64,000 nucleotides of DNA from Acanthopagrus latus (GCF_904848185.1 NC_051051.1:23220041-23284040); one strand, 5' to 3'. Positions 9,837-22,232 are shown, counted from the first letter of the stretch. Notes: a model not told the origin generated them from the sequence alone. Numbers and translations are program-made.

Positions 9837-10345
9837 TTAAAGGTGTGGTCTGTAGGAATCAGTGGCTTCTATAGCTTGGGGATGAATATTTCAATAAACT
9901 GAATACCCCTCGGTATAAAGATGGAAATTGTCCCAAAGTTTCCATTACAATATCCAGTGGTTTCAGGTTTACAGATGTTGAAACGCTGTGTTCCTTCATT
10001 GGAAATATGTAGGAGTTTCTCACCTGCAAGTGTTGAAACACAGTCTCAAGATGCAGTCATTTTACCTGCCAAAAAAAAAAAAAAAAAAGAACCAGTGTCT
10101 AGAGCCAGTGTTTGGTTAGTTCATTCTGGACCACTGCAGTATGGTGGTACAACATACTGGACTCCAGGGAGGGAGACCTGTTCCCTCTGGAGGTATGAAT
10201 GGTTCATTCTAATACAACAAAAACACAACATCTTTTAGTTTCACCTGGTTAAACACAAATAAAATCATAATTTTGAATATTAAATTACATTTCTCCCAAT
10301 AAATTCCACCTAAATCCCAATCAATTCTACACACTGCATCTTTGA
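9837..10345 (+). mobile_element. TTAAAGG-ended DNA element carrying a nested repeat
   Basis: The left end TTAAAGGTGTGGTCTGTAGG and the right end CTACACACTGCATCTTT (reverse complement AAAGATGCAGTGTGTAG) form imperfect terminal inverted repeats. Interior phrases ACTGAATACCCCTC and TGGTTCATTCTAATACAAC are those of a percomorph MITE family I recognise. A family A copy (9919-10070) and an A17 run split the left third from the rest. It has no coding capacity. Confidence 0.65.
9919..10070 (-). repeat. dispersed repeat family A, copy 2, nested in a MITE
   Basis: The reverse complement carries GAGACTGTGTTTCAACA and TCTGTAAACCTGAAACCACT, matching the opening parts of the copies at 11.5, 43.7 and 60.2 kb. 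It lies inside the element at 9837-10345, so it inserted after that element did. The adjacent A-run may mark the insertion edge. Confidence 0.6.
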
Positions 10346-10510
10346 TCCATAATCTCTTTGAATTATTCTACCTGTTTCATTTACCTAGTTAAAGAACAAC
10401 TTTAGCATAACATTACTGACTCATAGTACCTAATGTGTGTTTATAATGTGTACAACTTTTAACATTTCCACAAGGTCAACCTGAGAACACACAAATACAG
10501 GCACACACAT

Positions 10511-10514
<4 letters not shown>

Positions 10515-10577
<63 letters not shown>
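10515..10577. repeat. (CA)n microsatellite
   Basis: About 30 CA units after a short GCGC. Confidence 0.97.
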
Positions 10578-10579
<2 letters not shown>

Positions 10580-11458
10580 CAACCTGTCTCTCGGCTGCTG
10601 CAGTGGAAATGTTCACATCCACATTATTGACAAATGCATATCAGATCTATTCATAAAACCAACAGCTCTCTGGGAAATGCGGAGACGATCTCAGACTGCT
10701 GTAGGCGTACCCTGAGTGGCAAATCAATCACACCTAAATGGTGCAAATATGAATCGACCCCTGAGGGGCTCATAAAGACGACAGCCCGTGCATGGCATTG
10801 AAAGAGGAGCATCGTGTGCATTTCACCCGCAGCTTCAGCCATGGCTGCACAAACTGAGTTTCCGTCTAGCATGTGGGGATGGAGCAGATACAGCAGTCAT
10901 CATTATCTCCGCCATCATTTGCTCAGGAGTGTTTGTACTCGCAGTCATACTTCAGAAACATAACGTCTTCTCCTCTCAACCTTAAAGGCACTCAGGCATG
11001 TGTCAGCACTAAAAGGTCTCTCTTATGTCGCTGCGCCCTCGGAGACAGAAACACCACGAGATAGAGTCATAACTCTTCTTTATGTCCTTTTTCCTGCAGC
11101 TCCCCACTGCAAGTATTGATGTGATTCACACATACACACACAAACACACACACACACTACATCATACTACATCACTTACAGTAGAAGGGAAGTCTTGTTC
11201 TATACCTGCTCTGAACTGAAGTATGAAGAAGTACTGATCTGGCAACCCTATAGCTATAATACATGTTGGAATTGTGCATTTTAGCAAGGGACCAACCGAC
11301 CTTTCTTTTTATGATGTGACAATGCTGTGCTCATGGTCCCGTTAGGTTTAGTAATAGATCACGTTTTGGCTTAAAACACAAATGAACAACACCTGGCTTT
11401 GTTGACAAGAGCACGGATGAATTTATGTCAAATATGTATTTTTTTTGTTGCTACAAAT
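10578..11458. promoter_or_regulatory. unique sequence with a candidate regulatory block at about 10690-10930
   Basis: The part near 10690-10930 is complex and balanced in composition (AAATCAATCACACCTAAATG, GGTGCAAATATGAATCGACC, CATCATTATCTCCGCCATCA). It has AATCAATCA and GCAAAT motifs typical of Pbx/Hox and POU sites. An imperfect CA tract follows at 11129-11157. Frames of 61-73 codons are unsupported. An enhancer role is a guess from texture alone. Confidence 0.25.
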
Positions 11459-11605
11459 ATAGTTGGAATCGTCCCAATGTCTGCTTAAAATTTGTGGTTT
11501 CAGGTTTACAAATTATGAATCCTTCCTCAAACATACCCAGTGGTTTCACACTTTCAAATTTTGAAACACCGGCTTGAACCGTGGTCACTGGCTTGCCAAA
11601 CCTTC
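11459..11605 (-). repeat. dispersed repeat family A, copy 3
   Basis: The reverse complement begins GGCAAGCCAGTGACCACGG and includes GGTGTTTCAAAATTTGAAAG and TTTGTAAACCTGAAACCAC. These align with the starts of the copies at 43684 and 60230 (GGCAGG or GGCTGC...CACTGACCAC...TGTGTTTCAA) and with 9919-10070. Only the first part of the family is present. Confidence 0.6.
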
Positions 11606-12462
11606 TCGCCTGTAACTCCACCAACATCCCCTCCAATTCCTGACGTGAAGGTCATGTCATTGACATGTAATGTGAACGTGATCTGAAAGGTTTTGTAAAC
11701 ATGTTAATATGACGGCACGTCAGCCTATGATACATCCCACAGTTAAGCCTGGGGACTGGCCTGCAAATCTTCGAATGATCTGGAGAATCAGAAACGCACA
11801 AAATTAACTTTCCACTTTACCACTCACACATTAAAGTTGTACCTGCCACAGCTTCGACCTGCTGCAAAGACCTGAATCCCACTGGAAGCTCCTTATGGAG
11901 GTCGGCACATTCGGGGTCAAAAGGTCAAGGTCATGCCTCACAACTTGGCGACGGATCAGTGCAGTGCCTGCTGTGGTGGCTCATGCAGCTGCAGGAGAGA
12001 GGCCCAGCAGCTCCCTGCTTTTGGAAATGAAGGCCTTGTCTCAAGCACCAGCTATTAAAGAAGAAAGCAATCTCTTTTTCAAAATGTCAAACTGGAAATA
12101 TTTTTTTTAGCATCACACAAACACCAGAGTGCCAAACCACCTTTGTGCACACACAAACCATTCTCCACCTACAAAGTGGGACACATAAACACACGAGCCA
12201 TTACACAAACACACAAAGTCATACAGTAAGTAACAGCTACTTCATCCTGTTCTTTACTGAATAGAGGAGCATGTATTGTATCAGCTGCAGCACCGCTGTT
12301 CACCCAATCGACCTGCCACCGGAGAGAGAGAGAGAGGCCACGCAGACAAAGTGTTAGCTTCTCTTTGTAGCCTCCAGCCACGAGGCGTCTTATGGACAAA
12401 CCAGGGCTTTTGATTTGTTATGCAGCTTCTCTCGCTCTCTCTTGTAATCCACACACAGAGGG
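11606..12462. other. unassigned sequence
   Basis: No gene or repeat family recognised. A short (GA)n lies at about 12321-12336. Confidence 0.35.
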
Positions 12463-12580
12463 ACACACACACACACACACACACACAAATGCATGCCTGC
12501 ACCCACAAAGGCCGAAACACACTCAGCCGCTTGCACAGAAAAACATTTCTCATTTTTGGTCCTGCAAACGTGCCCCTGCC

Positions 12581-12622
<42 letters not shown>

Positions 12623-12627
12623 ACATG

Positions 12628-12658
<31 letters not shown>

Positions 12659-12680
12659 AGACAGGCACACACACCCACAC
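12463..12680. repeat. pair of (CA)n tracts
   Basis: Two tracts: 12463-12487, and 12582-12680 interrupted by AGAC, TGCA and TACA. About 95 bp of complex sequence separates them. They produce the long V-C and T-H frames on both strands, which are not genes. Confidence 0.95.
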
Positions 12681-12689
12681 CTTGTATAA

Positions 12690-12960
12690 TGATCTTTGTT
12701 TCCTGCTCCTGCCCAGCTCCAATTTGATGGCAGCGCGGCGGCCAGGTTCCCCAGATGACCATTGAGATAGAGCTAACAGATGAAAGCAGCAGTAAGACGC
12801 TGCTGGTAATGGTGCTACAGCTCCGGCTTACAGCCCATATTTCTCCCTGATGGCTGTGCTGCCCTGCCTCCGTCTGACACCTGCAGGAGTGAGCTGCTTG
12901 GAGGAGTTGTTAGTATCACAAAGGCAGGGACACATATAGAGTAACAGGGGCTCGTTTGCA
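12690..12960. promoter_or_regulatory. candidate conserved non-coding block
   Basis: Complex sequence such as CAGCTCCAATTTGATGGCAG, GCGGCGGCCAGGTTCCC and GCTGCTGGTAATGGTGC between microsatellite and AT-rich sequence. GC content is higher than the flanks. No frame is splice-flanked. Conservation is untested. Confidence 0.25.
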
Positions 12961-13479
12961 ACACGGACACGTGTGTTCAAAGTCATAAACAGGTTTATAA
13001 GTCGAGTCACAGTTTTTTTCTTTGGAATATCTGTGCGACGAAAACAAGCAACCATGCATGCACCACACCACAAGATGTGGGTATGTGCTTTTAACAAATA
13101 TGAAAAAGGAAATTATGCTAAAGCCAGACTAAGTGCATTTGAAATTATTTTTTTCCTAATGGGACTGTACAAAAAATAGTAGGATTAAAGGGGGTCAGGG
13201 GAGGGGGAGGCTTATGGAGGGGGTCCTTACCTTTTTATCATCCTAGATTTATGTTTCATATCATTCAGCCCTGGGGAATTTAATGTGAAAAGAGAAAAAT
13301 AATCAAATTATTTCATCAAAAAAAAGAAAAAAAAGAATGCTTTTGACCATATGCTGAGGAAAACAATCCTGTCTGGGTGCCAGGGCGACGTCACATCGTC
13401 ACAGTTGGAAATAGATTGGTCAGGCCAGTGACTGCAGTTCATGACTATGTCTCATCATGCTGGGACAATTCCAGCTGAA
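12961..13479. other. unassigned sequence
   Basis: AT-rich, with a G-rich patch (13186-13225) and A-runs near 13318-13336. No feature is supported. Confidence 0.35.
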
Positions 13480-13930
13480 GTTGAGGCAACAAAAAATGGT
13501 AATTTTAACCCAAAATGTGATGTTTTCTGAACCCGAGCCAACTGGTTTTCATTGGGTAATGTGTGTAAAACCACATCAGCTGTTCACAAAAACCAAAGAT
13601 GCCTCTCATGGACAACCCCTGTCACTTCAGCATATGCTAAAGAGGACATGTTTACCTTCAGGTGTCAAAGTCCTCTACTAGCTGTGAGGATTATAATTCC
13701 TTTGCATCTGCGACACAAAGAATGAGTAGGACACCGTTTTAGGGTGACAAAGAGACGTCAGGCTTCAACATGGGAGAATGCTGTCACTGTCTTTCCTGCT
13801 GTCAATCAGCGTTGGCCTCTTTGACCACAACAATGACCAATCTCTTACTCCCCTGCCAGAATGTTTCCCCGACCCTGACCGAGCATTTTGTGCCTAAACA
13901 AAATCAAACCTTGACCGCAGCAGCGTCAGA
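13480..13930 (+). repeat. dispersed repeat family A, copy 4 (two separated matching segments)
   Basis: Two places match the CCTAACCCTAACCAAGTG core: near 13508-13562 (AACCCAAAATGTGATGTTTT, then CTGAACCCGAGCCAACTGG) and near 13861-13910 (CCCCGACCCTGACCGAGCAT, then TTTGTGCCTAAAC). Divergence is high. The two segments may be separate insertions or one copy with internal change. Confidence 0.5.
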
Positions 13931-14830
13931 TCAGAATGTTTTATTTTTTTACAATCACTATTGCAAGACACGGACAAATCACACTGGCCAAAGGTAATCA
14001 GATCAAAAGACTCCTGTAGAAGTTATTTGGGAGAGTCATTTTAATGTGTTGCGTTGTTGCCGTGCGAGCAGTAGACTTCATCAGTCACTGAATCTGACGC
14101 ACCTACCTTTTGATTTTACGTATGCACTGTTTGCCACAGCTGTCTTGAGGAAACTGTCCCCGCTCTTTTCTTCGCCATTTACATATTGAGGCCTTGGACG
14201 GAGTGGACCATCTTGAATTCTTTATACACTCTCCGTTTAATGGGAAAAGTGATTTGTATGAACTCAGTACTGTTAAGGGGAGAGTCTCCTCTGCTTCACA
14301 AAAGAAAAAAATTAATAACGCTCAGGAGGCTTTCACCATTTTAAAAAGTGGAACAGTGAAAAAGGTTCAGCCCCTTTCCAATCCCAATAACATAATCCCT
14401 AAAACAGCTTACACTGCTCTGACAGGCTCTCAGAGTAATGTGAGCCTGCAAGTCTGAATATACACCACTAACACATTCATGCTCAGATCATGTGGGCAGC
14501 TTCTGCAGTGACAAATCTCAAACACACTTCTCATCAGAGGTGGGCTACAATTTCTCTGTCACTATGCAGCATCGTGTGTTCGTTCCTTCGTTTTATAGGC
14601 ATTTATTTCGATTATCAACTATTTCTGTTTGTCTGCTGATGACCACCTCGGCCCTTTTCGTGGCATAAATATGTGTGGGAGTCACTCAGATGTATCCTGA
14701 AACTAGATCGTATGGCATCATTAAATTCTGAGACATATTGTAAGTAATAAGTCAGGTCATTTTCTCATAAGCTTACAAATAATTAGTCTTCCTTGTAAGT
14801 CCATTGGAGGCCATTAAAAAGAATGCTGGT
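13931..14830. other. unassigned sequence
   Basis: Contains an 87-codon plus frame (14194-14457) beginning with TTG and without splice sites or family resemblance. No repeat terminus recognised. Confidence 0.35.
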
Positions 14831-15186
14831 TGCAGTTCATCCAAAAATGTAAATCTTATCTACTTGCCCGCATGCCACAGGGAAGTCGGATGAAGTTTTA
14901 TAATCCAAAAAACATTTTTGAAGCTTTTTTCTCGCACCGCTTTCCATAACAAACAAGTTTCCGGGGACTTGTTTTAAAACATAGACAAACAACTGAAAAA
15001 AAAGAAAATGTCTCCATTTAAATTGTCTGCAGAAGCCTGTGGATCCCATATTGATTTGAAAAGACTTTTTTTACATCCTCAACATGCAGCTGAGCTTGTG
15101 CACTTACTTGAGACAGGGTCAGCGTTAACGCTTTTAATGATCAGAGACCAGAGAAAACGTGTTTTTCATAATATGGGACCTTTAAT
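14831..15186 (+). mobile_element. composite of two dispersed DNA-element termini
   Basis: The left part (GTTCATCCAAAAATGTAAAT, then GGAAGTCGGATGAAGTTTTA) matches the left end of the element at 21005 (GTTCACCCAAAAATGATAAT, then GGAAAGTCAGGTGAAGTTTC). The right end, ATAATATGGGACCTTTAA, belongs to a different TTAAAGG-ended family. So it is a truncated element joined to, or interrupted by, a second one. Confidence 0.6.
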
Positions 15187-16299
15187 TTATGTCATTTGTG
15201 TGCATGTGTGCTAACACAAGAGCTTTAAATGCTTCCATCTTTATCTGGAAAAACAGGAACAATTCATTCCATCTTTCAAATCAACGTCTAGATGTGGAGC
15301 ACAGTCCATCTCTCCTTTCATCCCACAGCAACACACTCTTACATCACATTTTACGCACATCACCCTGTTTTGACATTTGGGTGTGAACAGCCCCCATTAA
15401 CCCAGAAAAGCTCTAAATCCTCACATATAATCTTCCCTTGCTTTGTTGTTGTTGTTGTTTTTCTTTTTAGGTTGCTTTCTGTCTATCTAAAGCCAGAAAT
15501 CATGAAATCTCCTCCAGATGTTGCGACCAGTTAAATCAAAAGAAATGGTTTTCTATAAGTTTTAGAATTGGGTACAAATTTGGAATCCTTGTATTTTATA
15601 CTACCCATTAATTGCCTCCAATCAGACAGACTGAGTGAAAATACCCAGGCGCCCAGACATCATCATCATCATCACACAAATCAGTTTCACTCTTTTTCTT
15701 TGTTGCTTTGTTTCAGATTGGTTATTGGATATAATTTTAAAAATGTTTGACTCATTGCACCATTTTTTTTGGGTGCAAAAAGCAGTGACTGATGACTAAA
15801 ATGGATTTCCCATTGAAATATACTTATAAAATGAGTGCCACAGTTCTCGTGGGACAGATGCTATAACAGGGTCACAGTCAAGATTATGAGTCCCAGTGGC
15901 GTCTGACTGCATTCCCGTCATTTAGCTGCGTAATTCCCAGACAGTGACGGTTTACCCGAGGGGAATTTGGCACATGAAAAAAAGTTAGATCATAATCCCA
16001 GACAGCGAGGGTGAGAGGGTGGCAGATGATGAAAACACAAATAAAGACATACAGTGTGATGGTGAGGAAGTTCAGGAGGAATCAAATCGCAGTGTCAGTG
16101 TGTGTGATGAAATGCATGTGTGTTTTCTGTCTTTCTTAGATTTTAAACAGTAGATATATCAAAACTTTAGCGGCAGCAGAATGGTGATAAAAGCAAAGGA
16201 GGAAGTCAGGGGAAGCTAGTTTTATAGAGCAGCAGTGTCCATGTATTGAGCAGGTTGTTGTGGACAGGATCACCAAAATATCAGTTTACGATGCTGCAA
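15187..16299. other. unassigned sequence with minor simple repeats
   Basis: Short (GTT)n at about 15444-15460 and (CAT)n at 15658-15675. The block near 15880-15980 (GTCCCAGTGGCGTCTGACTG) is complex and could be regulatory, but nothing decides it. Confidence 0.35.
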
Positions 16300-16383
16300 G
16301 GTTAAAAAACCAAGAAGTACACAGGACACATGTGGGCAGAACTTCAAAATAAAACAGGAAATGACAAAACTAAAACCATGACA
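16300..16383 (-). mobile_element. LTR-like element, truncated copy
   Basis: On the minus strand it starts TGTCATGGTTTTAG (from 16383) and continues TTTGTCATTTCCTGTTTTAT and CCCACATGTGTCCTG. This matches the first part of the copies at 42526 and 49972. Only the 5' portion is present. Confidence 0.55.
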
Positions 16384-17329
16384 GACAGTTAAGCTGTTTA
16401 CCTGTAGAATGTCCCAAACAGGTGCTTTTGGAGCATTCAGCAACTCTCCCAGTCTCACGCTGCCCCTCTCCCAGCTGCTGTGAAACATGTTGCTAAAACC
16501 AAATTCAGAATGGGCATATATTTACAAAAAGGTGAATACATTGTCGGTGTACATTTTCAGTTGAATACATTTCATAAAGTATGAGCCAATTATCACATCA
16601 TGTTTTAGTTTTACATATCATTGCGACTTTCGGAGTCAGGGTTGTATGTGTCAAACAACATGCGTGATTTCACCTGGAGGACTTACTGTGCGATATGACT
16701 GAAAGCTGAAGAACAGCTGTATATATACAGTTAAGTGACCTGATGGATTTTCAGATGCTGTCTAAAAGGAATGTTCACAGGTAATAAATCATTAAAAAGA
16801 TGCTCATGTGATGCTTGGACACCTCACATGTCGGAATTGATGCATCACTCGGACCATACGCGTTTATATATGTGGTTGGGATTCAAGACTTGTGGTTGTT
16901 GGTTTGTAACAGTGTGTGTTCAGCTACACATTTCTTGAATGCATCTGCTGGAGTGAAATAAAGCACTCAGAATGTATGAGCACACCTGCATGAGGTCTGT
17001 AGATGTCATTATACTTTCAAGCGTTCTCAGTTTTCACTTCCATCGGAGAAGAGCACTTTGTATCGCTTCATATTCTCACTGATAGGAGCCCATGTATCAC
17101 TGGATATGACTTTTTTTTTTTAATTCACTGAAACAGCATGACATGTAAACCCACAGCCAGAGAGCTTCTTGCTCTTTAGAGCAGCAGATGAAAAGCTGAC
17201 TGTCACTGTGGCCTCGCAGTCTGTCAGTCGGTGACTTCTTTTGGTTTGTGTCAGATCAAGAACGGTTCTAATGAGGTCTGACCAGAACATACGGCCCACT
17301 GCTGACTAGTTCAGAAAAACAAAATGCTC
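16384..17329. other. unassigned sequence
   Basis: No gene or recognised repeat. It is AT-rich with scattered homeodomain-like sites but no clustering. Confidence 0.35.
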
Positions 17330-17500
17330 ACCACGTCTGACTTTTCCATGTTGCCGACTGTGAGCTATGATCTCTTAATTATTTCACTTATTAAATGTGC
17401 TGCTTTCATAATGGCAACATGTAATGACGGAGGAGAGAGGCCATGGGAGGGTTTTTAAGCCTTAAGATAAGCAATTTGTGCATTGCATAGAGACTTGTGC
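17330..17500. promoter_or_regulatory. candidate conserved non-coding block
   Basis: Contains CTCTTAATTATTTCACTTAT (TTAATTAT at 17375-17382), TTCATAATGGCAACATGTAA and GCAATTTGTGCATTGCATAG. It is dense in homeodomain- and C/EBP-like half sites and free of repeats. Conservation is untested. Confidence 0.3.
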
Positions 17501-18239
17501 AAAGGAGTCAGTGGGGAAAATAAAATTGAGCTAATGATCGATGCAGCAAGGAGTTATGGAAAAGTGAATGAATAATGTTTGCCACAGGCTAAAACAAACA
17601 GAATAAAGAGGCAACAGTGCAACAAGGATTGAAATTAAGGCCAAGAGGCAGCCGGGCCCAGGAGGCTCATGAAGGATCAAAAGTTCAGACAGATAACCAG
17701 AGGCCGGCCCAGACAGAGCCTCGAAAGAAATCAACGAAATGCTAAAATGAATCCTCAAACCGACAGGCGACCAGTTTAGAGTCGTTCTGTCGCCTATTTT
17801 TTTGTCTCAATTCCAATTTTAGGTCCTTATTTGAATAATGATGAATGGTACCATGAGATGAGCCTCCATTTGTAAAATAATGATGTTTGATATAATGTTA
17901 ATATAATACCTTATTCACTGTACTGCCGGAGCTGCCAGAGATCAGGGTCAGCTCAAAGCCAGAACATTGGTGCCAACATCAGGCTGAAAGCCAGGTGCTC
18001 CAGCTGCAGCGTATACAGGCCTCAGCATTGGCAAGCTTTAGAGAACTGAAACCCGGTTCATGATAAATCCCTTGGATGTTACAAATGTTAACACATTAAA
18101 ACCCTGAACTTTCCCTTCAAAGGCTACAAATAAAAGACTGAACTGATGATTCACCCACAGTGGCAGACTGCAGCAACAGCTGTGGTTTAATCCTTCATTA
18201 CTTCTGACTTGTGAGACACAAATATGAATTTTGAAAGAC
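17501..18239. other. unassigned sequence
   Basis: No supported gene, RNA or repeat. Confidence 0.35.
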
Positions 18240-18690
18240 ATTGGCTTTAAATGATTGTGGCTTTGCAGCCCAGTTGCCAGGATATGGTTAGCAAACCACA
18301 GATACATCAAAGGGTGACTTTTGGACCAAACATGGCATATCATGTTCACATTGAACTGCTTATTAGCCACCTTTCACATCAGGAGGTGGAGGAGATGGTG
18401 TTGGCGTTATTACAAGCAAAGGTGCCAAATGACCGAGCACATTTGAGTCACACCACTGACACCTGGGTACATTTTCTAGCCATTTTCGTGGCGATTGGAA
18501 CCGGCTATTTTCACGGGAAGGAAGGCCCTCTCCAGCCATATCTGTTGTAAAAGAAGCAGGTATTTAGAAGGAGACCTAGAGGCATTTACAGCCATCTTTG
18601 AAGCTACCACAATACGAATTTCAAGCTATATTATGATGTTTTCCTAACCCTGCCCAAGTGCTTTTTGTCCTGAAACTTAACCAGAGCATG
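18240..18690 (+). repeat. dispersed repeat family A, copy 5 (long)
   Basis: Includes GTTAGCAAACCACAGATAC, CATTTTCGTGGCGATTGGAA, GGCTATTTTCACGGG and TTTTCCTAACCCTGCCCAAG followed by TGCTTTTTGTCCTGAAAC. The last two match the core of copies 1, 6 and 7. At about 450 bp it is the longest copy. The 99- and 110-codon frames over it on opposite strands come from repeat sequence, not from a gene. Confidence 0.6.
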
Positions 18691-19589
18691 AGCAGAACAT
18701 TGTGACATGAGAGAAATAGAAAATTCAACCTAAACAACTATAAAGTTGTACCGTAAAGAAGCGTCCAGTTTTAACTTTACACTGGTTTTGTATAAATTTG
18801 CTCAGCTGATATTTATTTTCGGTGATTGTGTTGGCTTTTGGAAGAACTCAGCCAGAAGAAACATAGAGAGGAATAAACCCAAATATTAACCCATCTAACT
18901 GTCTTGCAAGCACTCACAGAAAGACGGTTAATTATGATAAATGATAATAGAGTTCATAAATCATAATGTGAAACATCAACACAGAGCCAAATCACTGAGC
19001 AAAAATGTTGGTCTTTGTTCATTTTCTGCTCTCTGATGTGGAGCTGTTAGCTCCCCTGCTTTTCATCAGATTCATACAAGAAGCCTGGTGATAATTAAGG
19101 AAGTCTTTGACACAACAAAGACAGATTGGTGTTAGAAACAGTTTGATTCGATGTTTGAATAAAAGCGCCCAGTGTTTTTCCAAAGACTCTGATGCTCAAT
19201 GCTGTATATTCTGCTCCTCGGAGAAGTTTTTTTTAATTTATTTTTTTTATTGTGTTTTAAAACATGACTTTCCCGAATGTAACTGTCGCTCTGATTTACA
19301 CAGCAAACTACAGATTGAGAAAAGAATAAAGGATGCGGATGTTTTGCTCTGTCACTCCTACACACAATGAGACTATTTGTTTTTTACTCTCATATATTCC
19401 CTCATGATCCACTGAAGAATGGAGCAGTTCTGCTGCTTCATGTTGTCTTTGTTATAAATACGCCAGTAAAACCGTTTAAACTGTGCTGCTATTTACAGTA
19501 TGACTATTTAATCCTGCTTTCTCTCAGATTGTGCAGAGACACAAATGTATTAGCCAAGAGGAGCGAGGGAGAGGGAGAGGAGGCAGGGA
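18691..19589. other. unassigned sequence
   Basis: AT-rich, no supported feature. Frames of 77-87 codons on both strands lack ATG context and splice sites. Confidence 0.35.
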
Positions 19590-19775
19590 GGGAGGGATTA
19601 TAAATGGCCGGTGGCCCTGCCAAAGCTGGGGCCCGATCAATACTGCAGATGTAAATCATGGTCATTATGGCTGACTGAGAGCCAGTTTGGCACAGAGGGA
19701 TTGACTTCAGTCACTCCGTCAGTCTAATTAATATGCTAAAATGAAAAGCGTCCATTCTGCCTTCACTTGTCATTT
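19590..19775. promoter_or_regulatory. candidate conserved non-coding block
   Basis: Complex repeat-free sequence (GGGGCCCGATCAATACTGCA, AAATCATGGTCATTATGGCT) with TAATTAAT at 19725-19732 next to ATATGCTAAA. This is the texture of homeodomain/POU-responsive vertebrate enhancers. Conservation is untested. Confidence 0.35.
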
Positions 19776-21004
19776 CTGTATCATTTTCAAGATCCAATGA
19801 AAAAGACCAAATGACATCAGATGTCGCCGGTGTGGTGCCACGGTCAAACACCTCTGTTGTGCATAAATGGTGTGTTTTATGGAAGTCAGATCAACAAAAT
19901 GGATTACACACTCGTCATTCTTGAGAGACGGTTTATTACAGTGGGAGGGACTGGGGATTTTCTGCAAATCATCACAGATATGTTCAGACTTTACATTTCT
20001 TTAGGTTTAATTTTCAATTGTATGCTGATGATGATGTTGTACTTCTGATCGGGCTGGTTTTTCAGGCACTTGGTTTGGGTTTGGGAAAGATCATGTTTCG
20101 GATGATCATACCTGATTTTATCTGGCTCTTTGCTAGCTGTCCTTGGCTGTAGATAGCAACCATGAGCTAATTAGGTCATGGCTAAGTCAGCTGCAGAGCA
20201 ACGTGGAGCCATGGTGACCGCTGTGGCAATCTGTTGTACAAATCCACGGCTGACTCGATAGAAGATAACTCATTTATTGACTGAAAACTATTCTCTAATG
20301 ATCACATCACTGATCACATCACATCACTGGCAAATATAGACAAAGATTAATGATTATTCACATTAAATCTCTAAAATTCTTATTCCTTAACCTCCTGTAG
20401 TGATAAACATGTGGAATGAAATGTTCATCTTCGCTTGGTTATAATAATATAAACTGAAAATTAAAGTGAAACAAAAGAAAATTAAAGTGGGACTGAAATG
20501 AATCTCTGCTGCTATTAGCTGAGGTGCATCAGAGAAATCATAAGGAGAATTTAACTCATTACCTCTGACATGTATTAGTCATCATTTTAGATAATGACTT
20601 AATGAACAGCTCTTCAGTCATCTGAAGAGCTACCCTCTATCCTTAAATGACCTCTCTTTAAACCATGAGAATTCCTTTAATTTCCTAATTTTGCAATAAA
20701 GAGCAAAAGTGAAGTATTCTCAATTTCATCTTTCACTTTTGTCCTGAATTTCACTTTCAGCTGTTTGTTAAACCGGGTCCCAGAATTACCAATTAAAATT
20801 TTTCATCCTAAAATTAGACCAGTAAACTAGGTTGATGCTGGGAGGATTTTAAACTGGGAATGAAAACTCAGTAGACTAAAAAGAATGATAACACGTTGAG
20901 TTGTGTGGGTGGACTTAAAATCCTTAATATAATGTAAGATACAGCTATTTGTCATTAGTTGCAAGGCAATTTTCAAAAGTTATATCTTGAACTAGGCTTT
21001 CTGA
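19776..21004. other. unassigned AT-rich sequence
   Basis: No gene is supported. GATCACATCACTGATCACATCAC near 20298 is a short local tandem duplication (GATCACATCACT). Confidence 0.35.
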
Positions 21005-21672
21005 ACAGTTCACCCAAAAATGATAATTTTGTCATTACCTGCTCATCTGCTCAATTTCGTCATTACCTGCTCAATGACGATGGAAAGTCAGGTGAAGTTT
21101 CAAAGTCCATTATTTTTGCAAAGATTATTTACGCTAAAACTGCCAGAAGCTCTGTGTTTGTCTGCTGTAGCAGGTTCTAGGGCGGACATAGAAGCTCCTA
21201 ACTGCTCAAATTAGCTGTCCATCAAATAGCACTTGGTGTAAAATGAGTCATTTTACAGAAAATAGCATGACAAAAACATTTACATTACAACTTGAAACTG
21301 TGTTTTGGACCAACTCAGTTACTGAAACAGATCGACTGGACATACGAGAAGAGAGTTTTTGTTGCCGCTTGTTGCTAGTTTGTTAGCTTGTTTGATTGTT
21401 GATTGTGCCGTGCTGTTGCGGTTTTAACTTGAAATGGTTTGCATTAACTGAATCAAAAGAATAGAAGCTTTTCCAATAATGTATGGCGTGACTAGAGGAA
21501 CAGGAGCTGTTTTAAGTGCTTACCAAAGTTTTTTTCAATAAAAACGTCTTAATCTACTACTTGACCTGTTCAGAAGAGAAGGGAATTGTAGACTTCACCT
21601 ATTTTTCCATCTGCATGGGGTTAAGTAGATAATGACAACATTTTAATTTTTTGGGTGAACTCACCCTTTAAT
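21005..21672 (+). mobile_element. DNA element with AGTTCACCCAAAAA terminal inverted repeats
   Basis: The left end AGTTCACCCAAAAATGATAA is mirrored by the right end, TTTTTTGGGTGAACTCACCC then TTTA. The inverted match continues through GTCATTACCTGCTC on the left and GTAGATAATGAC on the right. A short duplication of GTCATTACCTGCTCA sits in the left arm. About 670 bp with no transposase frame. The middle (about 21168-21360) shares a block with 40250-40440. Confidence 0.7.
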
Positions 21673-22232
21673 CACTCACTTAAGAATAGCTGGATGCCTT
21701 TTGAAATCAGTGTTTCAGCGGTATCATGCTGTTCTGAACAGAATGACATGTCTTTTTTTTTTTTTAATTAATCTCAAACTAGATGCCAGATAAGAAGACC
21801 AGCTGTCAGCACTGTTTACTTCTGAGCATAATGTTACCATTAACCCATGTAAATGTCAGATCCATCATTACATGGGAAAATATAAAATATCTAGACGGAA
21901 TATGCAAATCTAAAACAAGACGCTGAGGCACAATACGGCTCGTCCTGCTCACGGCGGTTTTGTGATGTGTGCAGGTACTGTTTTTTTTTTTTTCCTTTTC
22001 AATATTCTGGGTAATGAATAATCTTGTCATGCGTCTCCCTGTTGGAGATAAGGACAGAAAGACGCACATGAACAACTCATTTTGAATATCACCTGAACAG
22101 ATACACACTTTTATCTGGAATATTCTGTGCAAGTAAACAAGTCCAATGTCATCATCTTTGTCTGTTTCTCGGTTTTCCGTTGCACCAGTTCTCGGTGGCT
22201 ATTTCAGGAATGAAGACAGACCTCCGTGAGTG
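21673..22232. other. unassigned sequence with T-runs
   Basis: T11-13 runs near 21753 and 21980. A 108-codon minus frame (21806-22132) has no splice context or recognisable motif. Confidence 0.35.

Noticed and set aside
12281..12765. Cys/Val and Thr/His repeat frames of 110-129 codons
   Set aside because: Translations of CA/GT microsatellites; the same holds near 6.0, 48.7, 56.7 and 58.8 kb.
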